DNA from: Ferruginibacter yonginensis
GTDB lineage: Bacteria; Bacteroidota; Bacteroidia; Chitinophagales; Chitinophagaceae
Length of the DNA: 64,000 nucleotides
Assembly: GCF_042651465.1 (NCBI RefSeq)
Contig: NZ_JBHSCZ010000002.1
Span: forward strand, 1 to 64,000
Reading direction: 5' to 3'
Shown here piece after piece: positions 14,624-23,738 of this stretch. The notes under the pieces are model-generated. The model did not search any database. It was not told the DNA's origin and saw only the letters and a program-made list of their open reading frames with translations. Position 1 is the stretch's first letter; each line of letters starts with the position of its first letter. The position numbers were made by a program, and so were the translations under genes.

Positions 14624-14916
14624 AAACTTCTGCTGCCATGGCATTACTAGCATTAGAATAAACTTTTCACGATAATATATGCCCCTTCATTCAATTTAAA
14701 AAAAAGCTAGTTATGTAAAATAAAAAAATAGTGAAATACGCTAAGTGGCACATCTATACTAATAAAAATTTACACCTTGCTATTTATTCCCTATTAAATA
14801 ATCTAAAACGTTATTAACTTTTAAATTATTTAATATGTGATTATTCAATTTTATAATTTTCTATAATATTTGATTAAAAAATATAACATCTTAAATAACC
14901 ACTTTTATTTAATCTT
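14624..14916. other. AT-rich intergenic gap at the array's right border
   Basis: About 290 bp. The first 40 bp may be a remnant of a family A site (CTGCTGCCATGGCATTACTAGC). The rest is very AT-rich with no ORF and no convincing promoter. Confidence 0.4.
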
Positions 14917-15612
14917 ATGTGTAAAAAGTACTCTTTAGTAGCAATCTTTATTTTTAGTTTCTCTAGTATTTTAAATGCTCAAAATTCAAGAGATAGCATT
15001 ATGATAGTAAAAGCAACAGTTGAAATAAAAGAAGGTAATTTAAAAAAGGCAGTAAACTATTTAGGAAAAGTTTCTACGAAAGGTAAAAACACAAAACAAT
15101 ACCTATTTTGTAGAGCCTCATATTATGAAAATGGTAATAAATTTGATTTGGCACAAAAAGATTACGATACACTATTTGTTACAACTGGCGACACTACATT
15201 TAAAATAAAATCTGAAAAAATGCAGTTGCAACAAATAAAGCAAAATGCATTATACGCAAAAAGAAAAAATTGTTACAAATGTCATGGAGTGGGATACGTA
15301 ATTCAAAATAAAAAATGCAATTTTTGTAACGGCAGTAGAGTAGAAAATTATACTTGCAATTATTGCAATGGTTTAGGAAATGAAAAATGTGTAAACTGCG
15401 GCGGCATCGGAAAAATTACTAAAACAATCGCCATATCAAATGAAGGAGTATCATCAAGAGTGATAGAACAAATAGATTGTGAAAGATGTTATGGAAAAGG
15501 TTCATATAGATGTACAAAGTGTTTTGGCAATGGTTTTATAGCACAATACTGCACTCAATGTAATGGCTTAGGGATAATTTCAAAAAACATACAATGCCCT
15601 CTGCATGATTAA
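14917..15612 (+). CDS. secreted DnaJ-type zinc-finger protein with TPR-like N-terminus
   Basis: A 231-residue protein with a signal peptide ending near LNAQ (residue 22). Residues 30-90 look like one or two tetratricopeptide-type helical pairs (EGNLKKAVNYLGKVS, FDLAQKDYDTLF). The C-terminal half has seven CxxCxG-type units (CYKCHGVG, CNFCNGSR, CNYCNGLG, CVNCGGIG, CERCYGKG, CTKCFGNG, CTQCNGLG), as in the Cys-rich zinc domain of DnaJ, but no J domain. It probably acts as an exported metal-bound binding protein; no partner is evident. A hairpin terminator follows at 15678. Confidence 0.75.
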   Translation: MCKKYSLVAIFIFSFSSILNAQNSRDSIMIVKATVEIKEGNLKKAVNYLGKVSTKGKNTKQYLFCRASYYENGNKFDLAQKDYDTLFVTTGDTTFKIKSEKMQLQQIKQNALYAKRKNCYKCHGVGYVIQNKKCNFCNGSRVENYTCNYCNGLGNEKCVNCGGIGKITKTIAISNEGVSSRVIEQIDCERCYGKGSYRCTKCFGNGFIAQYCTQCNGLGIISKNIQCPLHD

Positions 15613-15677
15613 TGAATTTTACATTGCATAATCAGTTATTTATTCCACAACTAAAAAAGTAAGGTAAAAAATTTTGT

Positions 15678-15711
15678 AAAGGGAAGTGTTAAAAAAATTA
15701 CACTTCCCTTT
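15678..15711 (+). terminator. Rho-independent terminator
   Basis: AAAGGGAAGTGT (15678-15689) pairs with ACACTTCCCTTT (15700-15711) around a 10-base loop. It ends the transcript of the DnaJ-finger gene. Confidence 0.75.
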
Positions 15712-15836
15712 TAAATAGGTACAAATGAGTTAAATACTAAGTAGCTTTTTGTTATTATCTTCAATATAAATTGAAACCAGCGGCAGTTCTTTTTAGGTAA
15801 AATTTTGTTGCCCTTTCTGAGCAAATTTCTTTAGAA

Positions 15837-15844
15837 TATATTTG
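15837..15844 (+). promoter_or_regulatory. -7 promoter element (TATATTTG)
   Basis: A perfect TAnnTTTG element 19 bp before the start of the DUF5694 gene. No TTTG -33 box stands at the usual 19-21 bp; the nearest TTG is 26 bp upstream. Confidence 0.45.
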
Positions 15845-15863
15845 AATATAAATAACTTCTCAA

Positions 15864-16673
15864 ATGAAATTAAATAGCATATTATTCATCAGTATTTTTT
15901 TAGTGAACACTGCTTTTGGGCAAACCAACAATGAAAAAATAAAAGTCATTTTATTAGGTACTTTTCACTACGGTGCTACTTCTGATAGAAGCAAAACTTC
16001 ATTCCCTGATTTATTTTCAAAGAAAAGACAGTCTGAGTTAGATAACATAGCCCAACGTTTAGTAAAGTTTGGCGTAAATAAATTCTTTTTAGAAACACCT
16101 GTATCCAAACAAAAAAAACAAGACAGTCTTTACGCAAGCTATATTGCTAAAACTCTTACAGACACTATCATATTAAGAGATGAAGAAATTCAAATTGCTT
16201 TTAGAACAGCGGCCATAAATAATGCGTTACTTATTGCTGCAGACAGTAGGCAAGAGCTCCCTTATGATATGATCAATGAATACGAACAAAAACATAAAAA
16301 TGATACCATCAACCCATATTCTTTTTTCGAAGTAAAATATCCCTTTACTCAAAAGCAAAAAAAATTAAGTGAAAGTACCCTTTCAGAATATTATATACAA
16401 TTAAACAACGGTTACAACAGGCAATCGCATATGTTTGATTATATACATTATGCACTAAGTTATGGCGTAGATAAAGATTATATTGGCGAAGCTTTTGCCT
16501 TATCGTGGTACGACAGGAACTTAAAAATATTTACCAACATACTTAGAAATATTGATATTAAAAAAGACAAAGTAATTGTAGTATTGTTTGGTAGTTCACA
16601 TACCGCATTGATAAGGCATTTTTTTGAAGATCACCCTTATTTTGAAATAATTGAGCTTAATCAAATATTTTAA
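15864..16673 (+). CDS. secreted DUF5694 family protein
   Basis: A 269-residue protein with a signal peptide ending at about TAFGQ (residue 20). The mature N-terminus has VILLGTFHYG, then SDRSKTSFPDLFSKKRQSEL and FFLETPVSK. That pattern (GTFH, then an RQ-containing helix, then a strand ending in E) characterises DUF5694, a relative of the TraB/ChaN superfamily. The C-terminal VIVVLFGSSHTALIRHFF carries a second conserved His typical of that superfamily, suggesting a metal- or haem-dependent hydrolase-like fold. Activity is unknown. It is monocistronic, with its own -7 element. Confidence 0.75.
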   Translation: MKLNSILFISIFLVNTAFGQTNNEKIKVILLGTFHYGATSDRSKTSFPDLFSKKRQSELDNIAQRLVKFGVNKFFLETPVSKQKKQDSLYASYIAKTLTDTIILRDEEIQIAFRTAAINNALLIAADSRQELPYDMINEYEQKHKNDTINPYSFFEVKYPFTQKQKKLSESTLSEYYIQLNNGYNRQSHMFDYIHYALSYGVDKDYIGEAFALSWYDRNLKIFTNILRNIDIKKDKVIVVLFGSSHTALIRHFFEDHPYFEIIELNQIF

Positions 16674-16730
16674 TGTTGAAATAATAAATTTTTCTCTCTA
16701 ACAATCTTTTATTTAAAAGTTATTTATCTA

Positions 16731-17348
16731 ATGGATTCATATAAAGAAACATTTGAAACTTGGAATAAAGTAGCCACACTTTATCAAGAGAAGTTTATGG
16801 AATTAGATATATACAATGCAACGTATGATTTTATTTGTAAAACAATAGCTAAACCCAATGCAAAGTTGTTAGATGTTGGTTGTGGACCAGGCAACATCAG
16901 CAAATATATTTTAACGCAAAGGCCAGATGTTGATATACTTGGTATAGATATGGCTCCTAATATGATTGCACTTGCAAAACAAAATAACCCTACAGCAAAT
17001 TTTTCAGTGTTAGATATTAGAAAAATTAACACACTCAATTCAATGTACGATGGAATCATTTGTGGTTTTTCACTACCTTATATATCGTATAGTGACTGCG
17101 AAAACTTTTTAAAAGATGCCTATGCATTGTTGCATAATGAAGCACTCATTTATATTAGTTTTATTGAAGGTAAACATAGCAATAGTGGCTTTAAAGTTGC
17201 CAGCACTGGCGATAGAAGTTATTTTTACTACTACGAGTTAGCCTATTTAAAAGAAAGACTTACTGAAAATAAATTTCATGATTTTAATGTTTTTAAAATA
17301 TTGTACCAAAACAAAGAAACGCATACCATCATCACAGCAAAAAAATAA
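16731..17348 (+). CDS. class I SAM-dependent methyltransferase
   Basis: A 205-residue cytoplasmic protein with the standard AdoMet-binding core: motif I LLDVGCGPGN near residues 44-53, an acidic strand end ILGIDMAP near 70-77, and VLDIR near 95-99. The substrate is not predictable from sequence; relatives include small-molecule and ubiquinone/menaquinone-type methylases. It stands alone, with a strong terminator directly downstream. Confidence 0.8.
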   Translation: MDSYKETFETWNKVATLYQEKFMELDIYNATYDFICKTIAKPNAKLLDVGCGPGNISKYILTQRPDVDILGIDMAPNMIALAKQNNPTANFSVLDIRKINTLNSMYDGIICGFSLPYISYSDCENFLKDAYALLHNEALIYISFIEGKHSNSGFKVASTGDRSYFYYYELAYLKERLTENKFHDFNVFKILYQNKETHTIITAKK

Positions 17349-17371
17349 ATTTAATTTTACCGCACTTTATT

Positions 17372-17400
17372 AAAATACCCTTTACTGGGTATTTTTTTTT
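17372..17400 (+). terminator. Rho-independent terminator
   Basis: AAAATACCC (17372-17380), a 6-base loop, GGGTATTTT (17387-17395) and a run of Ts. The remaining 250 bp to the next gene hold no ORF and no clear promoter. Confidence 0.8.
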
Positions 17401-17650
17401 GCTATAACTATTTAATATTCGTGTAAAAAATAAGTACATTGAATAAAATATTTGGTGTACAAGGTAGTATGTTCATCAATTAATTTGATTCTAACAATTG
17501 AGTTGAAATTTTATAAAGTTGAAAATTCATAATTAAAAAAGCTTGATGAACGCATTTGTTACAACAACATAAGCTGCTATTCCAAATCATTTTATAAACG
17601 TTTATTGAGTGTTACAAAAAAAAATCATCTTTACCATCAAATTGAAATAG

Positions 17651-18130
17651 ATGATGAACACAAATTTTTACGAGCAACTTTCTAAACAATCAACAAATGA
17701 ACTATTGCATTTGTATACCACCCAAAGAAATGACTATTCAGAAGCATTTTTAATGACCATAGAAAAAATATTAGATGAACGTGAGGTAGCTTTTTTAAAA
17801 ATAGCAGATAGTGGCACTAGCTCAGATGAAAAGTTACAGCCCAATAAAATACCCTTCAATAAAAAACTATTTATCAAAATTGTAATAATAGTTTTAATAA
17901 TAGGTGCTTTGGGGCTTTATGGAAAGATAGCTGATTTAGAAGGAAAAATAAATAATGATGATTATGTAATTCAATTTGCAAATAAATTATACACCCTACT
18001 ATCATTCCCTTTTGCGTTTATTGCTGAAAAACTACAACTAGGGGGTTTTATATTTATTGCTTACCTCATCAACCTATTACTACTAGCAACTTGTATTACT
18101 TATTTAATAGGTAAATCAAAAAACAAATAA
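17651..18130 (+). CDS. small membrane protein of unknown function
   Basis: A 159-residue protein. The first 55 residues are soluble and helical (LSKQSTNELLHLYTTQRNDY, then AFLMTIEKILDEREV), like the short N-terminal helical module seen in several Bacteroidota membrane proteins. Two or three hydrophobic segments follow (about residues 78-95, 118-130 and 135-155). No family was recognised. The tandem ATG at 17651 offers two starts one codon apart. Confidence 0.65.
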   Translation: MMNTNFYEQLSKQSTNELLHLYTTQRNDYSEAFLMTIEKILDEREVAFLKIADSGTSSDEKLQPNKIPFNKKLFIKIVIIVLIIGALGLYGKIADLEGKINNDDYVIQFANKLYTLLSFPFAFIAEKLQLGGFIFIAYLINLLLLATCITYLIGKSKNK

Positions 18131-18230
18131 ATTTATATTACCAAGAGTAATATTCAATAATTAAAGTTCATTGAACATTACATGTAAATTACAAAATGTA
18201 ATAAACAAGTTTCTTTATAAAGTGCAACAC

Positions 18231-18986
18231 ATGCCAACCAGTATACAATTGCGATTATTACTTTTAACAACATTATTTTCTTTAGTATGCCTCCATACGT
18301 TTGCACAAAACAATCAACTTAAAATCTCCAAATTAACAGGTGACTTTTACATTTACACTACTTACAACACTTACGAAGGCAACAAAATTCCTGCAAACGG
18401 CATGTACGTAGTTACAAACGATGGCGTTATATTATTTGATACACCTTGGGATAGCACACAATTTCAACCTTTACTTGATAGCATTAAATGGCGGCATAAC
18501 AAAAATGTATTAATGTGTATTGCAACGCATTGGCATAGCGATAGAACCGATGGACTTGAATTTTACAAGCAACAAGGCATTAAAACGTATACTACAATAT
18601 CAACTGATCAACTTAGTAAACAAAATGGAAAGAAAAGAGCAGCGTTTTTAATTGAAAACGATACCACATACACTGTAGGACAATATAGTTTTGAAACCTA
18701 TTACCCTGGTGAAGGGCACACCGTTGACAATATTGTAATATGGTTCAAAAACGAAAAAATATTATATGGAGGTTGTTTAATAAAAGGGGCCGATGCAACA
18801 GATTTAGGTTTCTTAGGCGATGGTAATGTGCTAGAATACGAAACAACGCTTAAGCATGTGCAACGAACATTTAAAAATCCAACATACATCATCGTTTCGC
18901 ATCATGATTGGAATAGTACAAAATCATTAAAGCATTCTATTTTACTAGCGAAAAAATTAAAAAAGAAATCAATGCCTATTCAATAA
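18231..18986 (+). CDS. subclass B1 metallo-beta-lactamase (BlaB/IND-like)
   Basis: A 251-residue periplasmic zinc hydrolase that opens beta-lactam rings. The signal peptide ends near HTFAQ (residue 26). Zinc site 1 is H100-W-H102 and H163 (in PGEGHTVDN). Zinc site 2 is D104 (in HSDRTDG), C182 (YGGCLIKGADATDLG) and a His at 224/225. This is the full B1 set, with Cys221 and Lys224 equivalents in the CLIK segment, where Lys contacts the drug carboxylate. An in-frame ATG at 18171 would add 20 residues before the signal peptide, so the ATG at 18231 is preferred. No mobile element is adjacent; it looks like an intrinsic chromosomal enzyme of a Bacteroidota species. Carbapenem hydrolysis is likely by family but untested. 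Confidence 0.88.
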   Translation: MPTSIQLRLLLLTTLFSLVCLHTFAQNNQLKISKLTGDFYIYTTYNTYEGNKIPANGMYVVTNDGVILFDTPWDSTQFQPLLDSIKWRHNKNVLMCIATHWHSDRTDGLEFYKQQGIKTYTTISTDQLSKQNGKKRAAFLIENDTTYTVGQYSFETYYPGEGHTVDNIVIWFKNEKILYGGCLIKGADATDLGFLGDGNVLEYETTLKHVQRTFKNPTYIIVSHHDWNSTKSLKHSILLAKKLKKKSMPIQ

Positions 18987-19034
18987 ATAATTTTGAAGTA
19001 TGCATGTATGTTCTTTAATATAATAACGGTCCAA

Positions 19035-19448
19035 ATGAAATATATTTTATCATTTATTTTTATAGTAATCATAATATCTATAACCTATAAATATATAATT
19101 GCTGCTGATGAACCTATTGCCTATAAAAAGCTATTAGAAAAACAAAACAACTATTTTGTTGTACAAAAAGATAGTGCTGCAATTATGTGGACTAGGGCAA
19201 AAATGTATTTAAATAAAAATGCTGCACTTATTTGCGGAGGCCCACTACAACAAAGCGATACTTTACTATATATACCCTACTACAATGATCATAAAAAAGG
19301 TAATGCCATACGTATTGAACAACACGTAAATGGCGACTCTGTTTCATTTAATATTCAATGGTGGTACTCACAAAAATTACAAATCAACGGCAGTAGAGCA
19401 ATTGCATTATATATGCGGTACAAAGTAGAAAAATCTAACTTCGAATAA
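19035..19448 (+). CDS. small membrane-anchored protein of unknown function
   Basis: A 137-residue protein from ATG at 19035 (an in-frame ATG at 18993 would add 14 residues before the signal). The N-terminal hydrophobic segment YILSFIFIVIIISITYKYII is a signal anchor, followed by a compact polar domain with several Trp and Tyr residues (IQWWYSQKLQ). No family was recognised. It lies about 50 bp downstream of the metallo-beta-lactamase and may be co-transcribed with it. Confidence 0.6.
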   Translation: MKYILSFIFIVIIISITYKYIIAADEPIAYKKLLEKQNNYFVVQKDSAAIMWTRAKMYLNKNAALICGGPLQQSDTLLYIPYYNDHKKGNAIRIEQHVNGDSVSFNIQWWYSQKLQINGSRAIALYMRYKVEKSNFE

Positions 19449-19741
19449 AAATAGTTATGTGTGAAATAATGTTATATTAAAATAGTCAATCTCTCATAAT
19501 ATTACAGTAAGTTATAGTAATAAACCAATAACGAAAATCAATAATTATAAAACATCATTTAAAATGTATTAAGCTACTTTAGTTACTTGGTTATAATAAT
19601 ATCTAACACTCAATGTCAAATAAAAATATTTAAGGTACTTAAAAAAGTACAGCTTTTTTTATAGCCTAAAATCATCTTCAACGAATGATATTTAGAAGTG
19701 CTTTAAGTATTGAGCTATTTGAAAAACAATCAATTATTTAA
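19449..19741. other. AT-rich gap between convergent genes
   Basis: About 290 bp, very AT-rich, between a + and a - strand gene. No ORF and no strong hairpin terminator were seen. Confidence 0.4.
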
Positions 19742-20341
19742 CTATACCACTTCAATGATATCATCCAAGTGTAGCCTTGATTTTGGTTTAACGCTTGGTT
19801 GGTTTGTATCATTATCATCTCTATAACCAATAGCTAAGGCAAATAATGAAGTATAATTTTTGAGTTTTAAAATACTGTTGTATGCATCAATCTTAATGCC
19901 TTCCATAGGTGTAGCATCAATAGCCATAGTTGCACAAGCACTCAAAAAACAACCCAACGAAAGGTAAACTTGGTGTTGCAACCATGATTTTATGGCTGCT
20001 TCAGATTGTGGTTTAATAAATTGATTATAATAACCCACCGCACCTTCTGGTAAATGTTGTTGTATTTGATTTTCAAATGTAGCAATATCATCTACCGCAC
20101 AAAAAACCACTAAGTGACTAGCATCTTTAATTTTAGGTTCATTAAAAAACGATTCAGCTGCCAATGCATTTTTTATAGCTTCATCTGATACAAAAATAAA
20201 TTTCCATGGTTGGCTATTTATAGATGATGGACTTAACCGTAAAATTTCTTTTAACGATTCAATATCATTGTTCGATACTTTTTTGGTTGGATTGTATTTT
20301 TTAGTAGTGTATCTATTTTGAGCTAAACTTAAAAAATTCAT
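19742..20341 (-). CDS. nitroreductase family oxidoreductase (NfsB-like)
   Basis: A 199-residue FMN-dependent NAD(P)H oxidoreductase. The N-terminus has NRYTTKKYNPTKKV (the R-S/T-x-R/K-x-F/Y FMN-phosphate motif of the family), then LRLSPSSINSQPWKFIFVSD, the signature SPSSxNxQPW segment. The C-terminal part has CFLSACATMAIDATPMEGI, typical of the oxygen-insensitive NfsB subgroup. It reduces nitroaromatics, quinones or flavins in the cytoplasm; the physiological substrate is unknown. It is divergent from the DUF1801 gene at 20754. Confidence 0.85.
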   Translation of the reverse strand: MNFLSLAQNRYTTKKYNPTKKVSNNDIESLKEILRLSPSSINSQPWKFIFVSDEAIKNALAAESFFNEPKIKDASHLVVFCAVDDIATFENQIQQHLPEGAVGYYNQFIKPQSEAAIKSWLQHQVYLSLGCFLSACATMAIDATPMEGIKIDAYNSILKLKNYTSLFALAIGYRDDNDTNQPSVKPKSRLHLDDIIEVV

Positions 20342-20753
20342 AATCTGTGTTAATTATTTGTATAAAATAAAATGGCAAAATTACCAATATAAATGTATGT
20401 ACACAACAAGCCTTTAGGTTAAGTGCATCAATTACTATGAAATGTAAGCCCTAAATAAAAAAAATTTTAAAATATTATAACTATTTGAAAGTGTTACGCT
20501 ATTTTATAGTAATATCCATACTTTAAATCTATACTTTCTTTATCTGTTGCATTGGTAACTGAACTATCTTGTTTTCAGAAAACAATTGGAACCATTTGTA
20601 ACATAAGTTACAAATTGATTTTCTTAAAAAAATATTGAAGCAGTTAAAAATTGTAATTTCAATATAATATAACAACCACTATATTTCAAATTCCTTAATG
20701 TTAATTTAAAAGTTTGAATGTAATTTTCAACACACTAAACACAATTCTTATCA
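20342..20753. other. divergent intergenic region
   Basis: About 410 bp between divergent genes, so it should hold two promoters, but no perfect TAnnTTTG with a -33 box was found. A short inverted repeat TTGTTTT/AAAACAA (20569-20585) lies in the middle and might be an operator; this is weak. Confidence 0.35.
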
Positions 20754-21143
20754 ATGAATTCAGCTATAAAATTATATAACAACAACCAAATTGCACCTTT
20801 TCAACAAATTTGTAATATACTAGCCAATACTATTGATGATAAATTAGATGATGCAGAAAGTAAAATTTGGCATGCACACCCTGTTTGGTTTTTACAAGGC
20901 AACCCTATTGTTGGTTACAGTAAACTAAAAAATGGCATTAAATTAATGTTTTGGAGTGGTGCTGATTTTAATGAAGCGTTGTTGCAACCGGGTTCAGGAA
21001 AGTTTAAAGATGCAGCCATTTATTATAACTCAATTGAAGAAATTGATATTGCATTACTCCAACAATGGTTAACAACATCAAAAACCATTCAATGGGATTA
21101 TAAAAACATTGTAAAAAACAAAGGCAAACTTTTTAAAATATAA
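20754..21143 (+). CDS. DUF1801 family protein
   Basis: A 129-residue cytoplasmic protein. The pattern KIWHAHPVWFLQGNPIVGYS, then KLMFWSGADF, then IDIALLQQWL matches DUF1801 (YdhG-like), a small alpha/beta domain of unknown biochemical role. Three bases separate it from the next gene, so the two are almost certainly translated from one message. Confidence 0.75.
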   Translation: MNSAIKLYNNNQIAPFQQICNILANTIDDKLDDAESKIWHAHPVWFLQGNPIVGYSKLKNGIKLMFWSGADFNEALLQPGSGKFKDAAIYYNSIEEIDIALLQQWLTTSKTIQWDYKNIVKNKGKLFKI

Positions 21144-21146
21144 GTA

Positions 21147-21512
21147 ATGAACACTACCGCTGCTCATAACGAACGCATTGCCAACTTAACTTTCGCATCA
21201 GTTTATCCTCATTATGTTTCAAAAGTAACTTCAAAAGGCAGAACTGTAGCTGAGTTACACCAAGTAATTGAATGGTTAACAGGCTTTAATGAAGCAACCA
21301 TTAAAATACATATTGATAAAAAAATTACATTTGAAAACTTTTTCAAAGCTGCTAAACTCAATGTAAATGCAGCATTAATAAAGGGTGTTATTTGTGGCTA
21401 TCGTATAGAAAACATTACGAACCAATTAACAAAGCAAGTACGCTACTTAGATAAGCTGGTAGATGAACTTGCGAAGGGTAAAAAAATGGAAAAAATTTTA
21501 AGAGGAAGTTAG
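21147..21512 (+). CDS. DUF2200 family protein
   Basis: A 121-residue protein strongly resembling DUF2200: FASVYPHYVSKVTSKGRT near the N-terminus, VIEWLTGF, IKGVICGYRIE and a C-terminal RYLDKLVDELAKGKKMEKIL. Length and motif order are as usual for the family. The function of the family is not known. It forms a two-gene unit with the DUF1801 gene. Confidence 0.85.
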   Translation: MNTTAAHNERIANLTFASVYPHYVSKVTSKGRTVAELHQVIEWLTGFNEATIKIHIDKKITFENFFKAAKLNVNAALIKGVICGYRIENITNQLTKQVRYLDKLVDELAKGKKMEKILRGS

Positions 21513-21609
21513 GTTGTTTTATTTCACTTAAATTCAGTTCTAAAAAAATATATACCCTTATTAATCCTTTTAAAATTATTACAGTCATACCTGCGCTTAA
21601 ACTGCTATC

Positions 21610-22701
21610 ATGAAAAATATTACAATCATCACTACATTATTACTTACTGTTGCATTCATTAGTTGTAAAAAAGATACATCATCTGCCGATGTAACCCCTA
21701 CGCCGCCTGCCACTACAGAAGCCATGTATTTTCCCCCAAATAATAGTAGCGTTTGGGAAACAAAATCAATTACAAGTTTAGGCTGGAACCAAAATGCTGT
21801 ACAACCACTAAAAGATTACCTCAACCAAATCAATACAAAATCATTTATGATTCTTGTAAATGGAAGAATTGTAATGGAAGAATATTTTAATGGCCATAAT
21901 GCCACCGCTACATGGGAGTGGAATAGTGCTGGCAAAACCTTGGTAAGTGCTATGACGGGTATAGCACAACAAGAAGGTTTACTAAATATCAATACAAGGG
22001 CTTCACAATATTTAGGTTTTGGGTGGACGAGTGAACCGCTTGCTAAAGAAAATTTAATCACTTCAAAAAATTTACTCTCAATGACATCTGGCATCAACGA
22101 TGCTAATGAACTTGTTATAACTGCTAACTTAACCTACTTGGCTGATGCTGGTACTCGTTGGTCGTACCACAATGTTTTTCAAAAATTAATGGATGTTGTG
22201 GCGGCGGCAAGTAACCAAAATTTTGAAACCTATTTTAATAACAAACTAAAAAATAAAATAGGTATGGAGGGCTTCTGGAATTATGGCCTTATTTACAAAA
22301 TATACCATAGCAATACAAGGAGCATGGCTAGGTTTGGTGTGTTAGCATTGAATAAAGGTAAGTGGATGAATGAGCAAATATTAAATGAACCATTTTTTAA
22401 TGAAAGTATCAACGCATCTCAAAACATTAACCCTAGCTACGGTTATTTATGGTGGTTAAATGGAAAGCCCAATTATATGGTACCTGGTGGGCAAACCATG
22501 TTTCAAGGCAGTTTAATACCCAACGCTCCGTCAGATTTATATGCGGCAATGGGCGCCAAAGATCAGCGTATTTATGTAGTGCCTAGTAAAAAAATGGTGG
22601 TGGTTCGTATGGGCGAACCTTCTGATCCACTCAATCCTAGCTTTGCACTTTCTGGTTTTGATAGTACCATCTGGACAAAAATAAATGCCGTTATTAACTA
22701 A
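21610..22701 (+). CDS. class C beta-lactamase-type serine hydrolase, lipoprotein
   Basis: A 363-residue lipoprotein with lipobox FISC (Cys near residue 19). The serine-hydrolase motifs are WNSAGKTLVSAM (the S-x-x-K nucleophile motif) near residue 107, YHNV (Y-x-N) near 190, and VPGGQ in the position of the third motif near 292. This is the beta-lactamase/D-aminopeptidase/esterase superfamily; exported members usually hydrolyse peptides or esters rather than antibiotics. The C-terminus overlaps the convergent ygiD-like gene by 4 bp. Confidence 0.8.
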   Translation: MKNITIITTLLLTVAFISCKKDTSSADVTPTPPATTEAMYFPPNNSSVWETKSITSLGWNQNAVQPLKDYLNQINTKSFMILVNGRIVMEEYFNGHNATATWEWNSAGKTLVSAMTGIAQQEGLLNINTRASQYLGFGWTSEPLAKENLITSKNLLSMTSGINDANELVITANLTYLADAGTRWSYHNVFQKLMDVVAAASNQNFETYFNNKLKNKIGMEGFWNYGLIYKIYHSNTRSMARFGVLALNKGKWMNEQILNEPFFNESINASQNINPSYGYLWWLNGKPNYMVPGGQTMFQGSLIPNAPSDLYAAMGAKDQRIYVVPSKKMVVVRMGEPSDPLNPSFALSGFDSTIWTKINAVIN

Positions 22702-23528
22702 CCAATTTTAAAGCTCGTCATACTCAAACTACCACCCAACAATTCGTTATTAAATAACAGCATCGATTCATTTTTTTGCTGCAAAGCAAGGGCATAAATT
22801 AATGGTAAATAATGCTCAGGTGTAGGTATCGCTAATTGAAATGCTTTACCTTGCTTTTCGTACTGCAGCAATGGGGTTACGTTACCTTCTACTAAATATT
22901 TATTAATGAGCGTACTTGCTTCTATAGCCCAATCATACCCATAATTTACTTTATGTAGTTGTGCCCAATCAACCATTGAAAGATTGTGCACTATATTACC
23001 ACTACCAATAATCAAAATACCTTTGTTACGAAGCGATTGTAATTTTTTTGCCAATTCAAAATGGTAATCAGCAGGTTTTGTATAATCGATACTTAACTGC
23101 ACTACCGGTATATCAGCCAAAGGGTACAAATGTTTAATAACACTCCAAGCACCATGATCAAGCCCCCATTTATCATCTAATAAAACCGGAGTTGGTGTTA
23201 AAATATTTTTTGTTATTAATGCCAAATTTGGGTTTCCTTTTGCCGGATATTGTACATCAAACAATGCCTTTGGGAAACCACCAAAATCATGTATGGTGGC
23301 AGGCATATCCATTGCGGTTACTTTTGTGCCATTCGTGTACCAATGTGCTGATACACATAAAATAGCATTGGGCTTGGGTTTTGTAGTGGCAATATTTCTA
23401 AAACCTGCTACAAACTGATTTTCCTCAATGGCATTCATGGGGCTACCATGCCCTAAAAATAATACCGGCATGGTGGCGGTATACCCAAATGAATCATTCA
23501 AATCATCTAACAACTTCGTTACCATCAT
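22698..23528 (-). CDS. ygiD: 4,5-DOPA-extradiol-dioxygenase-like protein (YgiD family)
   Basis: A 276-residue LigB-superfamily protein. MPVLFLGHGSPMNAIEEN near the start holds the first metal-binding His; ILCVSAHWYTNG holds the second; LDHGAWSVIKHLYP follows; IIGSGNIVHNL is another hallmark of the YgiD group. Metal-dependent extradiol ring cleavage of catechols such as DOPA is the family activity; the physiological substrate in Bacteroidota is unclear. The open frame extends 12 codons further upstream (to 23564), but the ATG at 23528 gives the usual family length. Confidence 0.85.
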   Translation of the reverse strand: MMVTKLLDDLNDSFGYTATMPVLFLGHGSPMNAIEENQFVAGFRNIATTKPKPNAILCVSAHWYTNGTKVTAMDMPATIHDFGGFPKALFDVQYPAKGNPNLALITKNILTPTPVLLDDKWGLDHGAWSVIKHLYPLADIPVVQLSIDYTKPADYHFELAKKLQSLRNKGILIIGSGNIVHNLSMVDWAQLHKVNYGYDWAIEASTLINKYLVEGNVTPLLQYEKQGKAFQLAIPTPEHYLPLIYALALQQKNESMLLFNNELLGGSLSMTSFKIG

Positions 23529-23738
23529 TACAAATTTTAAAGTCGGCTTAATAAGTAAAATCAACCTTTAAAATTAATACAAATAAAGTTGCTTTATTAA
23601 GATGATGGCTATTGGTCGAATTTAAATATCCGTTTATCGGTTTAAATATATTTTAATGCTAAATAGCAGCATTTTTGAATTGAGTAAAATATGATTGAAG
23701 GTTGCAGCGCATTATAATTAAACACTAAAAATCAATTC

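Noticed and set aside
20569..20585. Inverted repeat TTGTTTT/AAAACAA as a strong operator
   Set aside because: Only 7 bp in very AT-rich DNA; expected by chance.
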